From positions 1-48,364 of the forward strand of contig DIYF01000022.1 in NCBI GenBank assembly GCA_002427745.1: DNA of 48,364 nucleotides, given 5' to 3'. The translations under genes and the position numbers were made by a program. The notes below the pieces were generated by a model. The model did not search any database, was not told the DNA's origin, and saw only the letters and a list, made by a program, of their open reading frames with translations. This document shows, piece after piece, positions 18,258 to 26,785 of this stretch (the stretch's first letter is position 1; each line of letters starts with the position of its first letter). The stretch comes from Roseivirga sp. UBA6061 (GTDB taxonomy: Bacteria; Bacteroidota; Bacteroidia; Cytophagales; Cyclobacteriaceae).

Positions 18258-20108
18258 CTAATTAAAAAACTGGGCTATCTTTTCCAATTCAAGTATAAAG
18301 GTGGTCTTGTTACCATTCGGTGCATAATTCGGGTTCTTACAGGCAAAAAGCTGATCTATCAAAGCTGACATCTCTTCAGCCTCAAGCAAAGCACCTTCTT
18401 TAAGAGCAGACCTTTGTGCAATAGCACGGGCCACATTCTCATCTGTACTGATAGAAAGCTCTGATGAATTCTTCTTAAACTGTTCTATAAAACCCTCAAA
18501 CAGTTCTTTTTCATTTCCTGTCTTCAGATCTGCCGGCACTCCGTTGATCATCACAGCACTCTTACCAAAAACAGAAAATTCAAACCCGATGGCATTGATC
18601 TCATCCTTCATACCCATTACGAGTGAAAAGTCTGCCGGGTTCAGCTCCAGTGTTTGTGGAAAGAGTGTTTGCTGAGAAGCCCCCGACCTTCGCTGCACCA
18701 TGCTCAGAAAACGCTCATACATGATGCGCTCATGAGCCTCCTGCTGAGCCACCAGCATAAGCCCGCTTTTTACCTGAGTGGCAATGTATTTTCTGTGAAT
18801 CTGAAAGTAAAGCTTGGTTTGAGGCAAAGCGGCAAAATCAGTGATCTTCACCTCGGTATTAGCCGCACTTGTCAGTTTGATAGTTCCCGGCTCTGCCTCA
18901 GGGTGAATGTCCATTTGAGTATTAGCGACTTCCTCCTGCTTAATATCTTTTTGCAGGCCCTCATATAACTTCTCCCAATGCGAAGTGTCCTGCTTAGGGG
19001 TATTTTTCCACTGCCCGTAATCTCTGTCGCTTTGAGCCGTTCTCTCCTGAGTAGTTTTAGGCTGTGGATTAAAAGAGGCAAAATTCACATCCTGACCAAA
19101 ATCAAGGGCTGGTGTAATATTATGTGTGCCCAAAGCCTGCTTTACCGCAGCCCTTACAATCGCATAAACGGTGCGTTCATCGTCAAACTTGATTTCAGTC
19201 TTGGTAGGATGAACATTGATATCTATATGCTTTGGATCTATTTCCAGAAACAAAGTGTAAAAGGGATAGCACCCCTCCGGCAACAGCGATTCAAAGGCAG
19301 TCATGACTGCATGATGCAGATAGCTGCTTTTGATAAAGCGATTGTTGACAAAGAAAAACTGCTCACCCCGGGTCTTTTTAGCAAACTCCGGCTTTCCTAC
19401 ATAGCCCTGTACCTTAAGCAAAGAAGTCTCTTCCATACAGCTGGCCAGCTGACTCTGGTAGTTCTTACCAAAAATGCCCACAATACGCTTGCTGAGCTTG
19501 CCCATCGTGAGGTGGTACATCTCCAGGTCATTCTGGTACAGGGACATCTGTATATCAGGATAAGCCAGTGCTACGCGCTGAAACTCATCCACAATGTGCC
19601 GCATCTCCACGGCATTCGACTTCAGGAAGTTCCTGCGGGCAGGTACATTAAAAAACAGGTTCTTCACACAAAGGGAAGTGCCTACAGGAGTAGATACCGG
19701 TTCCTGACATTTTACTTCCGATCCATGGATATCAATCAGTACCCCCAGCTCATCACCGATTCTCCGGGTTTTTAGCTCTACCTGGGCCACAGCCGCGATG
19801 GAAGCCATTGCCTCACCACGAAAGCCCATGGTTTTGATAGCAAAAAGATCGTCAGAGTTACGGATTTTAGAGGTGGCATGCCGCTCAAAGCACATGCGGG
19901 CATCTGTTTCAGACATCCCTACACCATCATCCACTACCTGGATCAGGCTCTTGCCTGAGTCCTTTACGATTAGTTGAATATTTTCTGCTCCGGCATCAAT
20001 GGCGTTTTCCAGCAGCTCTTTTACCACAGAGGCAGGTCTTTGCACTACCTCACCGGCAGCTATCTGATTCGCAATGTTATCAGGGAGTAATTGTATAAAA
20101 TCTGGCAT
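18258..20108 (-). CDS. mutL: DNA mismatch repair protein MutL
   Basis: The protein has 616 aa, the normal length. The N-terminal GHKL ATPase is intact: [10 protein letters not shown] with E31/N35/D38, DDGVGM (60-65), RHATSKI (76-82) and GFRGEA (95-100). The C-terminal dimerisation domain contains the segment that in endonuclease-type MutL reads DQHA-x2-E-x4-E. Here it reads [12 protein letters not shown]: the first Asp and the His are replaced (by Ala and Gln) while the later Glu residues remain. Near the end a C-x-NP-x-YAP-x-G segment takes the place of the C-P-HGRP motif. MutL couples MutS mismatch recognition to strand repair. It is the second gene of a minus-strand operon with a small membrane protein upstream and two rhomboids downstream. 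Confidence 0.96.
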   Translation of the reverse strand: MPDFIQLLPDNIANQIAAGEVVQRPASVVKELLENAIDAGAENIQLIVKDSGKSLIQVVDDGVGMSETDARMCFERHATSKIRNSDDLFAIKTMGFRGEAMASIAAVAQVELKTRRIGDELGVLIDIHGSEVKCQEPVSTPVGTSLCVKNLFFNVPARRNFLKSNAVEMRHIVDEFQRVALAYPDIQMSLYQNDLEMYHLTMGKLSKRIVGIFGKNYQSQLASCMEETSLLKVQGYVGKPEFAKKTRGEQFFFVNNRFIKSSYLHHAVMTAFESLLPEGCYPFYTLFLEIDPKHIDINVHPTKTEIKFDDERTVYAIVRAAVKQALGTHNITPALDFGQDVNFASFNPQPKTTQERTAQSDRDYGQWKNTPKQDTSHWEKLYEGLQKDIKQEEVANTQMDIHPEAEPGTIKLTSAANTEVKITDFAALPQTKLYFQIHRKYIATQVKSGLMLVAQQEAHERIMYERFLSMVQRRSGASQQTLFPQTLELNPADFSLVMGMKDEINAIGFEFSVFGKSAVMINGVPADLKTGNEKELFEGFIEQFKKNSSELSISTDENVARAIAQRSALKEGALLEAEEMSALIDQLFACKNPNYAPNGNKTTFILELEKIAQFFN

Positions 20109-20125
20109 CCAGTTCCTTGGAGAAT

Positions 20126-20479
20126 CTATTTCTTAAACCTCTTCCAGAGGTAGAACGGAACTATTAGCAGGAAAAGGTAGAAAATCTCTGTGCCCACATA
20201 TACGAACCCACCAACCATCAATACCAGAATGATGAAGATGATCATTCGTAGCATGGTGGCCTGCCCCCCTACCTGAGAAGGCGTATGCTTCATGTTTTTT
20301 CTGAACGAACCTTCAATCTGTGAACGATAGCCGGGATCAATCTCTCCGTCAGACAAACCCATCTCAGCCTTAATTCTGGCTGTGCGATTTGCGATATCCT
20401 CCTTTACAGGGTCATAGTACCTGGGCTCAACATGGAACCGTTGGTATCTCGAAGTTTTGAAAAATCCTTTAATATTCAT
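20126..20479 (-). CDS. Small conserved membrane protein, function unknown
   Basis: The protein has 117 aa and starts at ATG. The N-terminal half is hydrophilic ([17 protein letters not shown] and a [12 protein letters not shown] segment). The C-terminal third has one long or two short membrane helices ([21 protein letters not shown] and [14 protein letters not shown]), ending in basic residues. It is not recognised as a named family. It is the first gene of the minus-strand run leading into mutL 17 bp later, and is divergent from the GH3 gene with 62 bp between starts. Confidence 0.75.
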   Translation of the reverse strand: MNIKGFFKTSRYQRFHVEPRYYDPVKEDIANRTARIKAEMGLSDGEIDPGYRSQIEGSFRKNMKHTPSQVGGQATMLRMIIFIILVLMVGGFVYVGTEIFYLFLLIVPFYLWKRFKK

Positions 20480-20541
20480 TGATTAAAGCCGCTCTCTCAA
20501 ATTTAATAGTTTATTTGAGGTTATTAAAATAAAACGGTCCA

Positions 20542-23466
20542 ATGAAGCAAAAAGTTGCTGCTCTCTTCTTTCTCACTTTCACTGCTATCCAGCTCTCTTT
20601 TGGTCAGAAAATCTATAACAAGACTGACACGGTAGCACTCAACCATTGGGTGGACAGCACCTTCAATGCTATGAGTCCGGATGAGCGACTCGGACAGCTG
20701 TTTATGGTGGCAGCTTACTCCAACCGCAATGAAGAACACTATCAGGAAATAGATAAGCTGGTAAGCGAATATAATGTAGGCGGACTGATCTTTTTTCAGG
20801 GTGGCCCTGTGCGACAAGCCATCCTTACCAACCGCTACCAGGCACAGGCCAAAGTGCCTCTCTCTCTGGCCATGGATGCCGAATGGGGCCTGGGCATGAG
20901 ACTTGACAGCACCATCAGTTTTCCGAAGCAAATGACCCTGGGGGCCATAAACGACAACCGCTGGATTTATGAGATGGGCAAAGAGGTGGCCAACCAGTTC
21001 CACATCATGGACATGCACATCAATTTTGCCCCGGTAGTAGATGTCAATGTCAATGCGAAGAATCCTGTTATAGGCTATCGCTCTTTTGGAGAAAACAAAT
21101 ACCTGGTTTCTGAAAAAGGGAAGGCCTATATGAAAGGCATGCAGGACCACCGTATTATGGCCAATGCCAAGCACTTTCCCGGTCATGGTGATACCGATGC
21201 GGACTCACACTACGACCTTCCCGTGATCAATCATGATCAGGCCCGGATGACTGACATTGAACTGTTTCCCTTTCAACAGCTGATGAAAGACAGCCTGATG
21301 AGCGTGATGGTAGCCCATCTGCAAATACCGGCCTATGATGATCGGCCCAATACACCCACCACGCTTTCTCACAGAGTAGTGACCGACTTACTGAAGAAGG
21401 AAATGAAATTTGACGGCCTTGCTTTTACCGATGCCATGAATATGCAGGGAGTAGCCAAATACTACGAGCCCGGTGAAGCAGATGTAAAAGCCCTGATGGC
21501 CGGGAATGACGTAATTCTCTTCCCCCTTGATGTGCCAAAGGCCATTACTCAAATCAGGAAAGCACTGGAGACGGGAGACCTCAATCAGGAAGACCTGGAC
21601 CAAAGAGTAAAAAGGGTGCTGAAATCAAAATTCTGGTTTGGTCTGAATGACTATAAGCCTCTGGAGATCGACAATATTACGGCACGGCTGAATAACAGCT
21701 ATGCCCATATGCTGAACCGGATGCTCTATCAGAAGGCACTCACTGTGGTGGACAATACGGATCAGCTGATGCCGATTATCAGTATCGACAGTACGCGTTT
21801 TGCTTCTGTCAGTTTCGGAGGCAAAAGTGCTGAGCACTTTACCAATAGCCTGGACAGCTTTGCCGGTTTTGATCATTTCCAGGCAGACAGTCTGTACCGG
21901 GAGAAGCTCCAGGACCTTGCGGACTATGACCTGGTGGTAGTGGCGTATCAGGGCATTACCAACTCACCCAAAAATCAGCACAAAGTCAACTCCGAAGAGG
22001 TTGCCTTTATCAAAGCACTACAAGAAAAGACCAAGGTGATCGTAGTGGTAATGGGCAATGCCTACAGCCTGAAGTACTTTGAAGGCGTTAAGAATATCCT
22101 GTGCACCTTTGAAGACAATGAGATTACCCAGGGCACTGCTGCAGAAATCATCTTTGGTACCATCAAAGCTCAGGGGAAACTGCCGGTAAGTGCCGGAGCA
22201 GGCTTCAAAGCAGGTACCGGTATCGAAACGCTCACCAGCTCACGCCTGGGCACGGCCCTCCCACAGGAAGCAGGCATGGATGCCGAAATTCTGGCCGGCA
22301 TTGACAAGCTTATGGCAGAAGCCATTCAGAAAAAGGCCACTCCGGGCGGACAAATCCTGATAGCAAGAAAGGGCAAGGTGGTTTTCCACAAAAACTATGG
22401 TTACCAGACCTATGACAGCCTGTTGGCCATTAACGACAATACACTCTATGACCTGGCTTCTATTACCAAGGTGGCCGCTACCACTCAGGTATTGATGTAC
22501 CTGGAGGAACAAAACCTCATTGATATGGATGCTACCATCGGCACATATTTACCTGAGCTGAAAGGTACAAACAAGGAAGACCTGATCATTCGGGACATCC
22601 TTACACATCAGGCCGGTCTGAAGCCATACTATCCCTTCTGGGTACAGACAGTAGAAAAGGGTGAGCCCATAGAAGACTTTTATCATGAGAGTCCGGGAGG
22701 CCCCTACCAAAATGCCATCGCGGAAGATCTGTATGGCATCACCAGTATGGCCGACTCGGTATTTAAATGGGTAGCCGATACTGACCTTCGGAAAATGCCG
22801 CGGGGCAAAAAGGAGTACGATTATCTCTATTCTGATATGGGCTACTATCTTTTCTTCAGGCTGGCGGAAAAAGTGCTCGATCAACCGGTAGATCAATTCC
22901 TTTCTGAAAAATTCTACCAGCCTCTGGGGCTCAGAACCCTCACCTATAATCCGCTGAACAAATTCAGCGCACGCAGAATGGCCCCGACAGAAGCCGATGA
23001 CTACTTTCGTCAGCACCTGATACAGGGTACCGTTCACGACCAGGGCGCTGCTATGGTAGGGGGCGTGGCCGGTCATGCCGGACTTTTCTCCAATGCCTAT
23101 GACCTGGCAGTATTGATGCAAATGAATCTGCAAAACGGAGTCTATGGTGGTAAACAGTACTTTCAGCCAGGCACTATCCCTCAGTTTGCAGCCAGCCAGT
23201 ACCAGGGTAACCGCAGAGGCATGGGCTGGGATAAACCCATTGTGGGAGTAGATGAGGGGCCTACGTCACGCTACGCTTCCGCGTCTACCTTCGGTCATAC
23301 CGGCTTTACCGGCACCGCAGCCTGGGCCGACCCCGAAAACGAGCTGATCTTTATCTTTCTTTCCAATCGCATTTATCCGGATGCATCAAATACTAAACTG
23401 ATGACCGGAAACTTTCGTACCAAGGTGCAAGACCTTATTTATGAGTCCATCTGGAACTTTAAGTAG
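20542..23466 (+). CDS. Exported fusion of a NagZ-like GH3 hydrolase and a beta-lactamase-fold serine hydrolase
   Basis: The protein has 974 aa and a signal peptide (about 1-21, ending SFGQ). The first half is a glycoside hydrolase family 3 domain of the beta-N-acetylglucosaminidase (NagZ) type: KHFPGHGDTDADSH at 210-223 carries the Asp/His pair (D221, H223) used as acid/base in NagZ, and D297 in AFTDAMNM is the expected nucleophile. A GH3 C-terminal-like linker domain follows. From about residue 585 there is a beta-lactamase/penicillin-binding-like serine hydrolase with SxxK as S640-IT-K643, a Y-S-D motif (YLYSDMGYY) and HTGFTGT in the KTG position. The combination suggests an enzyme acting on peptidoglycan or its fragments in the periplasm or at the surface. 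Such fusions occur in other Bacteroidota. Confidence 0.93.
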   Translation: MKQKVAALFFLTFTAIQLSFGQKIYNKTDTVALNHWVDSTFNAMSPDERLGQLFMVAAYSNRNEEHYQEIDKLVSEYNVGGLIFFQGGPVRQAILTNRYQAQAKVPLSLAMDAEWGLGMRLDSTISFPKQMTLGAINDNRWIYEMGKEVANQFHIMDMHINFAPVVDVNVNAKNPVIGYRSFGENKYLVSEKGKAYMKGMQDHRIMANAKHFPGHGDTDADSHYDLPVINHDQARMTDIELFPFQQLMKDSLMSVMVAHLQIPAYDDRPNTPTTLSHRVVTDLLKKEMKFDGLAFTDAMNMQGVAKYYEPGEADVKALMAGNDVILFPLDVPKAITQIRKALETGDLNQEDLDQRVKRVLKSKFWFGLNDYKPLEIDNITARLNNSYAHMLNRMLYQKALTVVDNTDQLMPIISIDSTRFASVSFGGKSAEHFTNSLDSFAGFDHFQADSLYREKLQDLADYDLVVVAYQGITNSPKNQHKVNSEEVAFIKALQEKTKVIVVVMGNAYSLKYFEGVKNILCTFEDNEITQGTAAEIIFGTIKAQGKLPVSAGAGFKAGTGIETLTSSRLGTALPQEAGMDAEILAGIDKLMAEAIQKKATPGGQILIARKGKVVFHKNYGYQTYDSLLAINDNTLYDLASITKVAATTQVLMYLEEQNLIDMDATIGTYLPELKGTNKEDLIIRDILTHQAGLKPYYPFWVQTVEKGEPIEDFYHESPGGPYQNAIAEDLYGITSMADSVFKWVADTDLRKMPRGKKEYDYLYSDMGYYLFFRLAEKVLDQPVDQFLSEKFYQPLGLRTLTYNPLNKFSARRMAPTEADDYFRQHLIQGTVHDQGAAMVGGVAGHAGLFSNAYDLAVLMQMNLQNGVYGGKQYFQPGTIPQFAASQYQGNRRGMGWDKPIVGVDEGPTSRYASASTFGHTGFTGTAAWADPENELIFIFLSNRIYPDASNTKLMTGNFRTKVQDLIYESIWNFK

Positions 23467-23509
23467 GGTTTGTGAGTTAATTTTTTGCTATCAATAGCAC
23501 CAGAGCGAA

Positions 23510-24649
23510 ATGAAGATTGGTATTGTATGTTACCCCACCTTTGGGGGAAGTGGTGTTGTGGCCACAGAATTGGGCATTGGACTGGCGAAAGAAGGGCATA
23601 AAGTGCACTTTATCACGTATTCTCAACCCACACGACTCGACTTCTTTAATGAGAACCTCTTCTATCATGAGGTAGATATCCGGTCTTACCCCCTGTTTCA
23701 ATATCCTCCCTACGAATTGGCACTGGCCAGTAAAATGGTGGATGTAGTGAAATATGAAAAGCTCGACCTGCTTCATGTACACTATGCCATACCCCATGCC
23801 TCGGCTGCCGTTATGGCAAAGCAAATACTCAAAACGGAAGGTATAGAAATTCCGATCGTAACTACGCTGCATGGTACAGACATTACACTGGTAGGTAAAG
23901 ATCCTTCTTACGAACCGGTAGTGACCTATAGCATCAATCAGTCTGATGGCGTGACCGCTGTGTCAGGAGATTTGAGAAAAGATACCCTGAAGCATTTCAA
24001 CATTACCCGCGAAATCAGGGTGATCCCCAACTTCATAGACCTGGAGAAATTTAAGAAGCAAAGGAAGGATCATTTCAAAACCGCCATTTGTCCCAATGGT
24101 GAAAAGCTGATTGTCCATACCTCCAACTTCCGCAAGGTAAAACGCGTGGACGATGTAGTCAGGGTATTTGACAAACTGGCTGATACCATTCCGGCCAAAT
24201 TACTGCTGGTGGGTGACGGACCCGAAAGGGCTCACATCGAAAATCTCTGCCGTGAACTGAATATCTACGATGATGTGCGTTTTCTCGGAAAACTGGAAGC
24301 TGTGGAAGAAGTGCTTTCTGTAGCAGATTTGTTTGTGATGCCGTCAGAAAAGGAAAGCTTCGGACTGGCTGCCCTGGAAGCTATGGCCTGTGAGGTGCCC
24401 CTGATCAGTTCTAATGTCGGAGGTATTCCGGAGCTCAATATTCATGGTGTAACAGGTTTTACCAGTAATGTGGGTGATGTGGAAGAAATGACGAAGAATG
24501 CCCTGCATATTCTCAGCAATGACAATCTCGCCTCGTTTAAAGCCAACGCTCTGGCCAGAGCCAAAGAATTCGACATTGCCAAAATCCTTCCACTTTACGA
24601 ATCATTCTACGAAGAGGTAGCCACAGCAGTAATGAGCACTTCCCGCTAA
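23510..24649 (+). CDS. bshA: N-acetyl-alpha-D-glucosaminyl L-malate synthase BshA
   Basis: The protein has 379 aa. It is a GT4-family glycosyltransferase catalysing the first step of bacillithiol synthesis: UDP-GlcNAc plus L-malate gives GlcNAc-malate. The N-terminus ([20 protein letters not shown]) is the diagnostic BshA start with its glycine loop. Further family features are [35 protein letters not shown] and the donor-binding E-x7-E (ESFGLAALE) in the C-terminal Rossmann domain. It is cytoplasmic. The gene lies 43 bp after the GH3 fusion and 39 bp before the SDR-like gene; bshB and bshC are not in the window. Confidence 0.96.
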   Translation: MKIGIVCYPTFGGSGVVATELGIGLAKEGHKVHFITYSQPTRLDFFNENLFYHEVDIRSYPLFQYPPYELALASKMVDVVKYEKLDLLHVHYAIPHASAAVMAKQILKTEGIEIPIVTTLHGTDITLVGKDPSYEPVVTYSINQSDGVTAVSGDLRKDTLKHFNITREIRVIPNFIDLEKFKKQRKDHFKTAICPNGEKLIVHTSNFRKVKRVDDVVRVFDKLADTIPAKLLLVGDGPERAHIENLCRELNIYDDVRFLGKLEAVEEVLSVADLFVMPSEKESFGLAALEAMACEVPLISSNVGGIPELNIHGVTGFTSNVGDVEEMTKNALHILSNDNLASFKANALARAKEFDIAKILPLYESFYEEVATAVMSTSR

Positions 24650-24688
24650 TGCTGTACAAAAGGAGAATATTAGCTCACACTTTCTGTT

Positions 24689-25480
24689 ATGCGTATTAGT
24701 ATCATCGGCTGTGGCTGGCTTGGCCTTCCTCTGGGCTCGTGTTTGGCAAAAAAGGGCCACGAGATAACAGGAAGCACAACCTCTGAACAAAAGCTATCAC
24801 AGCTCGAAGAAGCAGGAATCAACCCCGTACTCTTCAGGCTCAGCCCTATGCCGGGAGGCAGGCAGTTCAATAGCCTCTTCCAGACCGATCTGCTCTTTGT
24901 CAACATTCCACCGGGTAGAAAGACGAACCCGCCTGAGTTCTATGAAGAGCAGGTAAAGTATATCACTTACCTCGCTAACCAGCATAAGGTACCCAAGCTC
25001 ATCTTCATCAGCTCCACCTCCTACTACCCTAGTACAAACGGGCCAGTAGACATCTACACTCCTTATGATTTTGAAAAAGGGTCTGGCAAGGCAGTGGTGC
25101 AAGGCGAAAAACAGATCAGTAAAGTAAACGGAGAATTACTCATTCTTCGCTGTGGTGGCCTGATGGGAGGAAACAGGATACCCGGAAGATGGTTTGCCGG
25201 AAAAGCTACCAAAGGGGCTGACACCCCGGTAAATTATATCCATCGGGAAGATATCATCCGCCTGGTAGAAGAATTAATCGCTGAGGAAAGCTGGCCGCAG
25301 AAAATCATGAATGTTGTCAACCCCAATCACCCCAGCCGTAAAGAAGTACACGAAGCGATGGCCCGTAAACATGGGTTCGAAGCTCCTGTCTGGCAAAGCC
25401 CGGCTATCATTCCACATAAGGTGGTGAAGTCGAGTCTGGAAGGTTTTGAGCTGCGATACCCTTCGCCACTCGATTACTGA
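24689..25480 (+). CDS. NAD(P)-binding epimerase-like protein (YeeZ-type extended SDR)
   Basis: The protein has 263 aa. A Rossmann fold opens it: IIGCGWLGLPLGSCLAKKGHEITGS gives G-x-G-x-x-G followed by a pocket that favours NADP. A segment FISSTSYYPSTNGPVDIYTPY resembles the active-site region of YeeZ-like NAD-dependent epimerase/dehydratases, and YIHREDIIRLVEELI is the usual C-terminal motif of that family. No clear YxxxK is visible, so catalysis is uncertain. Cytoplasmic. It is in line with bshA (39 bp). Confidence 0.8.
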   Translation: MRISIIGCGWLGLPLGSCLAKKGHEITGSTTSEQKLSQLEEAGINPVLFRLSPMPGGRQFNSLFQTDLLFVNIPPGRKTNPPEFYEEQVKYITYLANQHKVPKLIFISSTSYYPSTNGPVDIYTPYDFEKGSGKAVVQGEKQISKVNGELLILRCGGLMGGNRIPGRWFAGKATKGADTPVNYIHREDIIRLVEELIAEESWPQKIMNVVNPNHPSRKEVHEAMARKHGFEAPVWQSPAIIPHKVVKSSLEGFELRYPSPLDY

Positions 25481-25561
25481 AGACGTCCCCCCAAAATATG
25501 ACAGCCACCCCAAAGGCTGAAAACCTCCTTAGCGTTGAGCGTTAGCCCTTTCATTATCAAT

Positions 25562-26680
25562 ATGACCATGAAAATGAGAAACTTCAAATCACGCATTTTT
25601 ATTATCGCCCTCCTTTTTGCCTGCTTCAGTCTGCAGGGACAAAACCTCAACATCCCCAGAAGAAGCCCCAGGGCTCAATTCAGTCAGACCTTCGGTATCA
25701 CCAAAGTAACGATCGATTACGGGGCCCCGAAAGTGAAGGTTGGCAACAACGACCGAACCGGTAAAATCTGGGGACAGCAGATACCATACGGTTTCCAGAA
25801 AATCAACTTTGCCGGTAAAGGTGACATCCCATGGAGAGCCGGAGCTGACGAAAACACGACCATCAGCTTCAGCACTGATGTAAAAGTAGAGGGCAAGCCT
25901 TTGGCAGCGGGTACTTATGGCTTCCACATTGCCCTGCATGACGACAATACCGCCACGCTTATCTTCTCCGAAAACACTTCTTCCTGGGGAAGCTTTTGGT
26001 ACAATGAAGCAGAAGATGCCTTAAGAGTGAAAGTGGAAATGGAGGACACTGAGTTTCAGAATGTACTCAACTACAGCGCCATAGAGCTGGACGGCCTCTA
26101 TACGCGGCTGGCACTGACCTGGGAGAAGAAGAGAATCCCCTTCTCTGTGGAAGCCAACACCCTTCAGCTGGTTGAAAACAGCCTGAAAGATGAGCTCAGA
26201 GGTGCATCAGGCTTCGGCTGGCAGGGTAAATTCCAGGCGGCTCAGTACCTCGTACGATACAACCACAACATGCCCCTGGCCGAGCAGTGGATTGACGAAT
26301 CCATTGCTGCGAATAAAAATTTCCAGAACCTGCAGCTGAAATCCAGCATTCTCTTTATTCAGAAGAAAATGGATCAGGTAATGACCGTTCTGGACGAAGC
26401 TTCCACCCTGGCCGATATCAACCAGCTTAATGCACTGGGCTATACCCTGATGCAGAATAATCTGATGGAAAAAGCCCTGGAAATGTTTGAACTCAACGTG
26501 GAGCGCAACCCGGAAGACGCCAATGTACTCAATAGTCTGGGAGAAGCACTGGTAGCTAAAGGAGGTAAAGCCGACAAGAAAAGAGCCATTAAGCTTTTCA
26601 AAAGGTCTAATTCACTGAACCCTTCACAATTGGTAAAGGATAGCAACGACCAGCATTTATCAGACCTGGGTGCCAAATAG
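25562..26680 (+). CDS. Exported DUF2911 protein with C-terminal TPR repeats
   Basis: I choose ATG at 25562 (372 aa). The open frame extends to a TTG at 25535 but has no better start, and ATGs at 25568 and 25574 are also possible. The signal peptide is RNFKSRIFIIALLFACFSLQGQ-like. The DUF2911 domain follows (about 40-190 of the mature region): SPRAQFSQTFGITKVTIDYG, GKIWG--IPYGF--INFAGKG--PWRAGADENTTI, PLAAGTYGFHIAL and SSSWG-like segments. The rest consists of helical TPR-type repeats (AQWIDESIAANKNF; LMQNNLMEKALEMFELNVERNPED). DUF2911 proteins are common, uncharacterised exported proteins of Bacteroidota. The gene converges on a palindrome and on the PorP-OmpA gene. Confidence 0.87.
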   Translation: MTMKMRNFKSRIFIIALLFACFSLQGQNLNIPRRSPRAQFSQTFGITKVTIDYGAPKVKVGNNDRTGKIWGQQIPYGFQKINFAGKGDIPWRAGADENTTISFSTDVKVEGKPLAAGTYGFHIALHDDNTATLIFSENTSSWGSFWYNEAEDALRVKVEMEDTEFQNVLNYSAIELDGLYTRLALTWEKKRIPFSVEANTLQLVENSLKDELRGASGFGWQGKFQAAQYLVRYNHNMPLAEQWIDESIAANKNFQNLQLKSSILFIQKKMDQVMTVLDEASTLADINQLNALGYTLMQNNLMEKALEMFELNVERNPEDANVLNSLGEALVAKGGKADKKRAIKLFKRSNSLNPSQLVKDSNDQHLSDLGAK

Positions 26681-26702
26681 ACAATTATCTGCCCGGACCA
26701 TC

Positions 26703-26754
26703 ATTCCGGAGTTTTGCGCACAGGCTGATCAGCTTGTGAACAAAACTCCGGAAT
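26703..26754. repeat. 52-bp near-perfect palindrome between convergent genes (possible bidirectional terminator)
   Basis: The arms ATTCCGGAGTTTTG (26703-26716) and CAAAACTCCGGAAT (26741-26754) are exact inverted repeats. After a 2-bp mismatch (CG/AA) the interior continues as a second inverted repeat, CACAGGCTGA/TCAGCTTGTG (26719-26738), with one G-T pair. The whole element is centred between 26728 and 26729. It sits in the 105-bp gap between two convergent genes, so a hairpin would form in both transcripts. There is no U-tract on either side, so classical rho-independent termination is not certain; it could also stabilise 3' ends or bind a dimeric protein. Confidence 0.75.
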
Positions 26755-26785
26755 CTGGTTTCAGACATTGACTTTGCCGGAAAGA

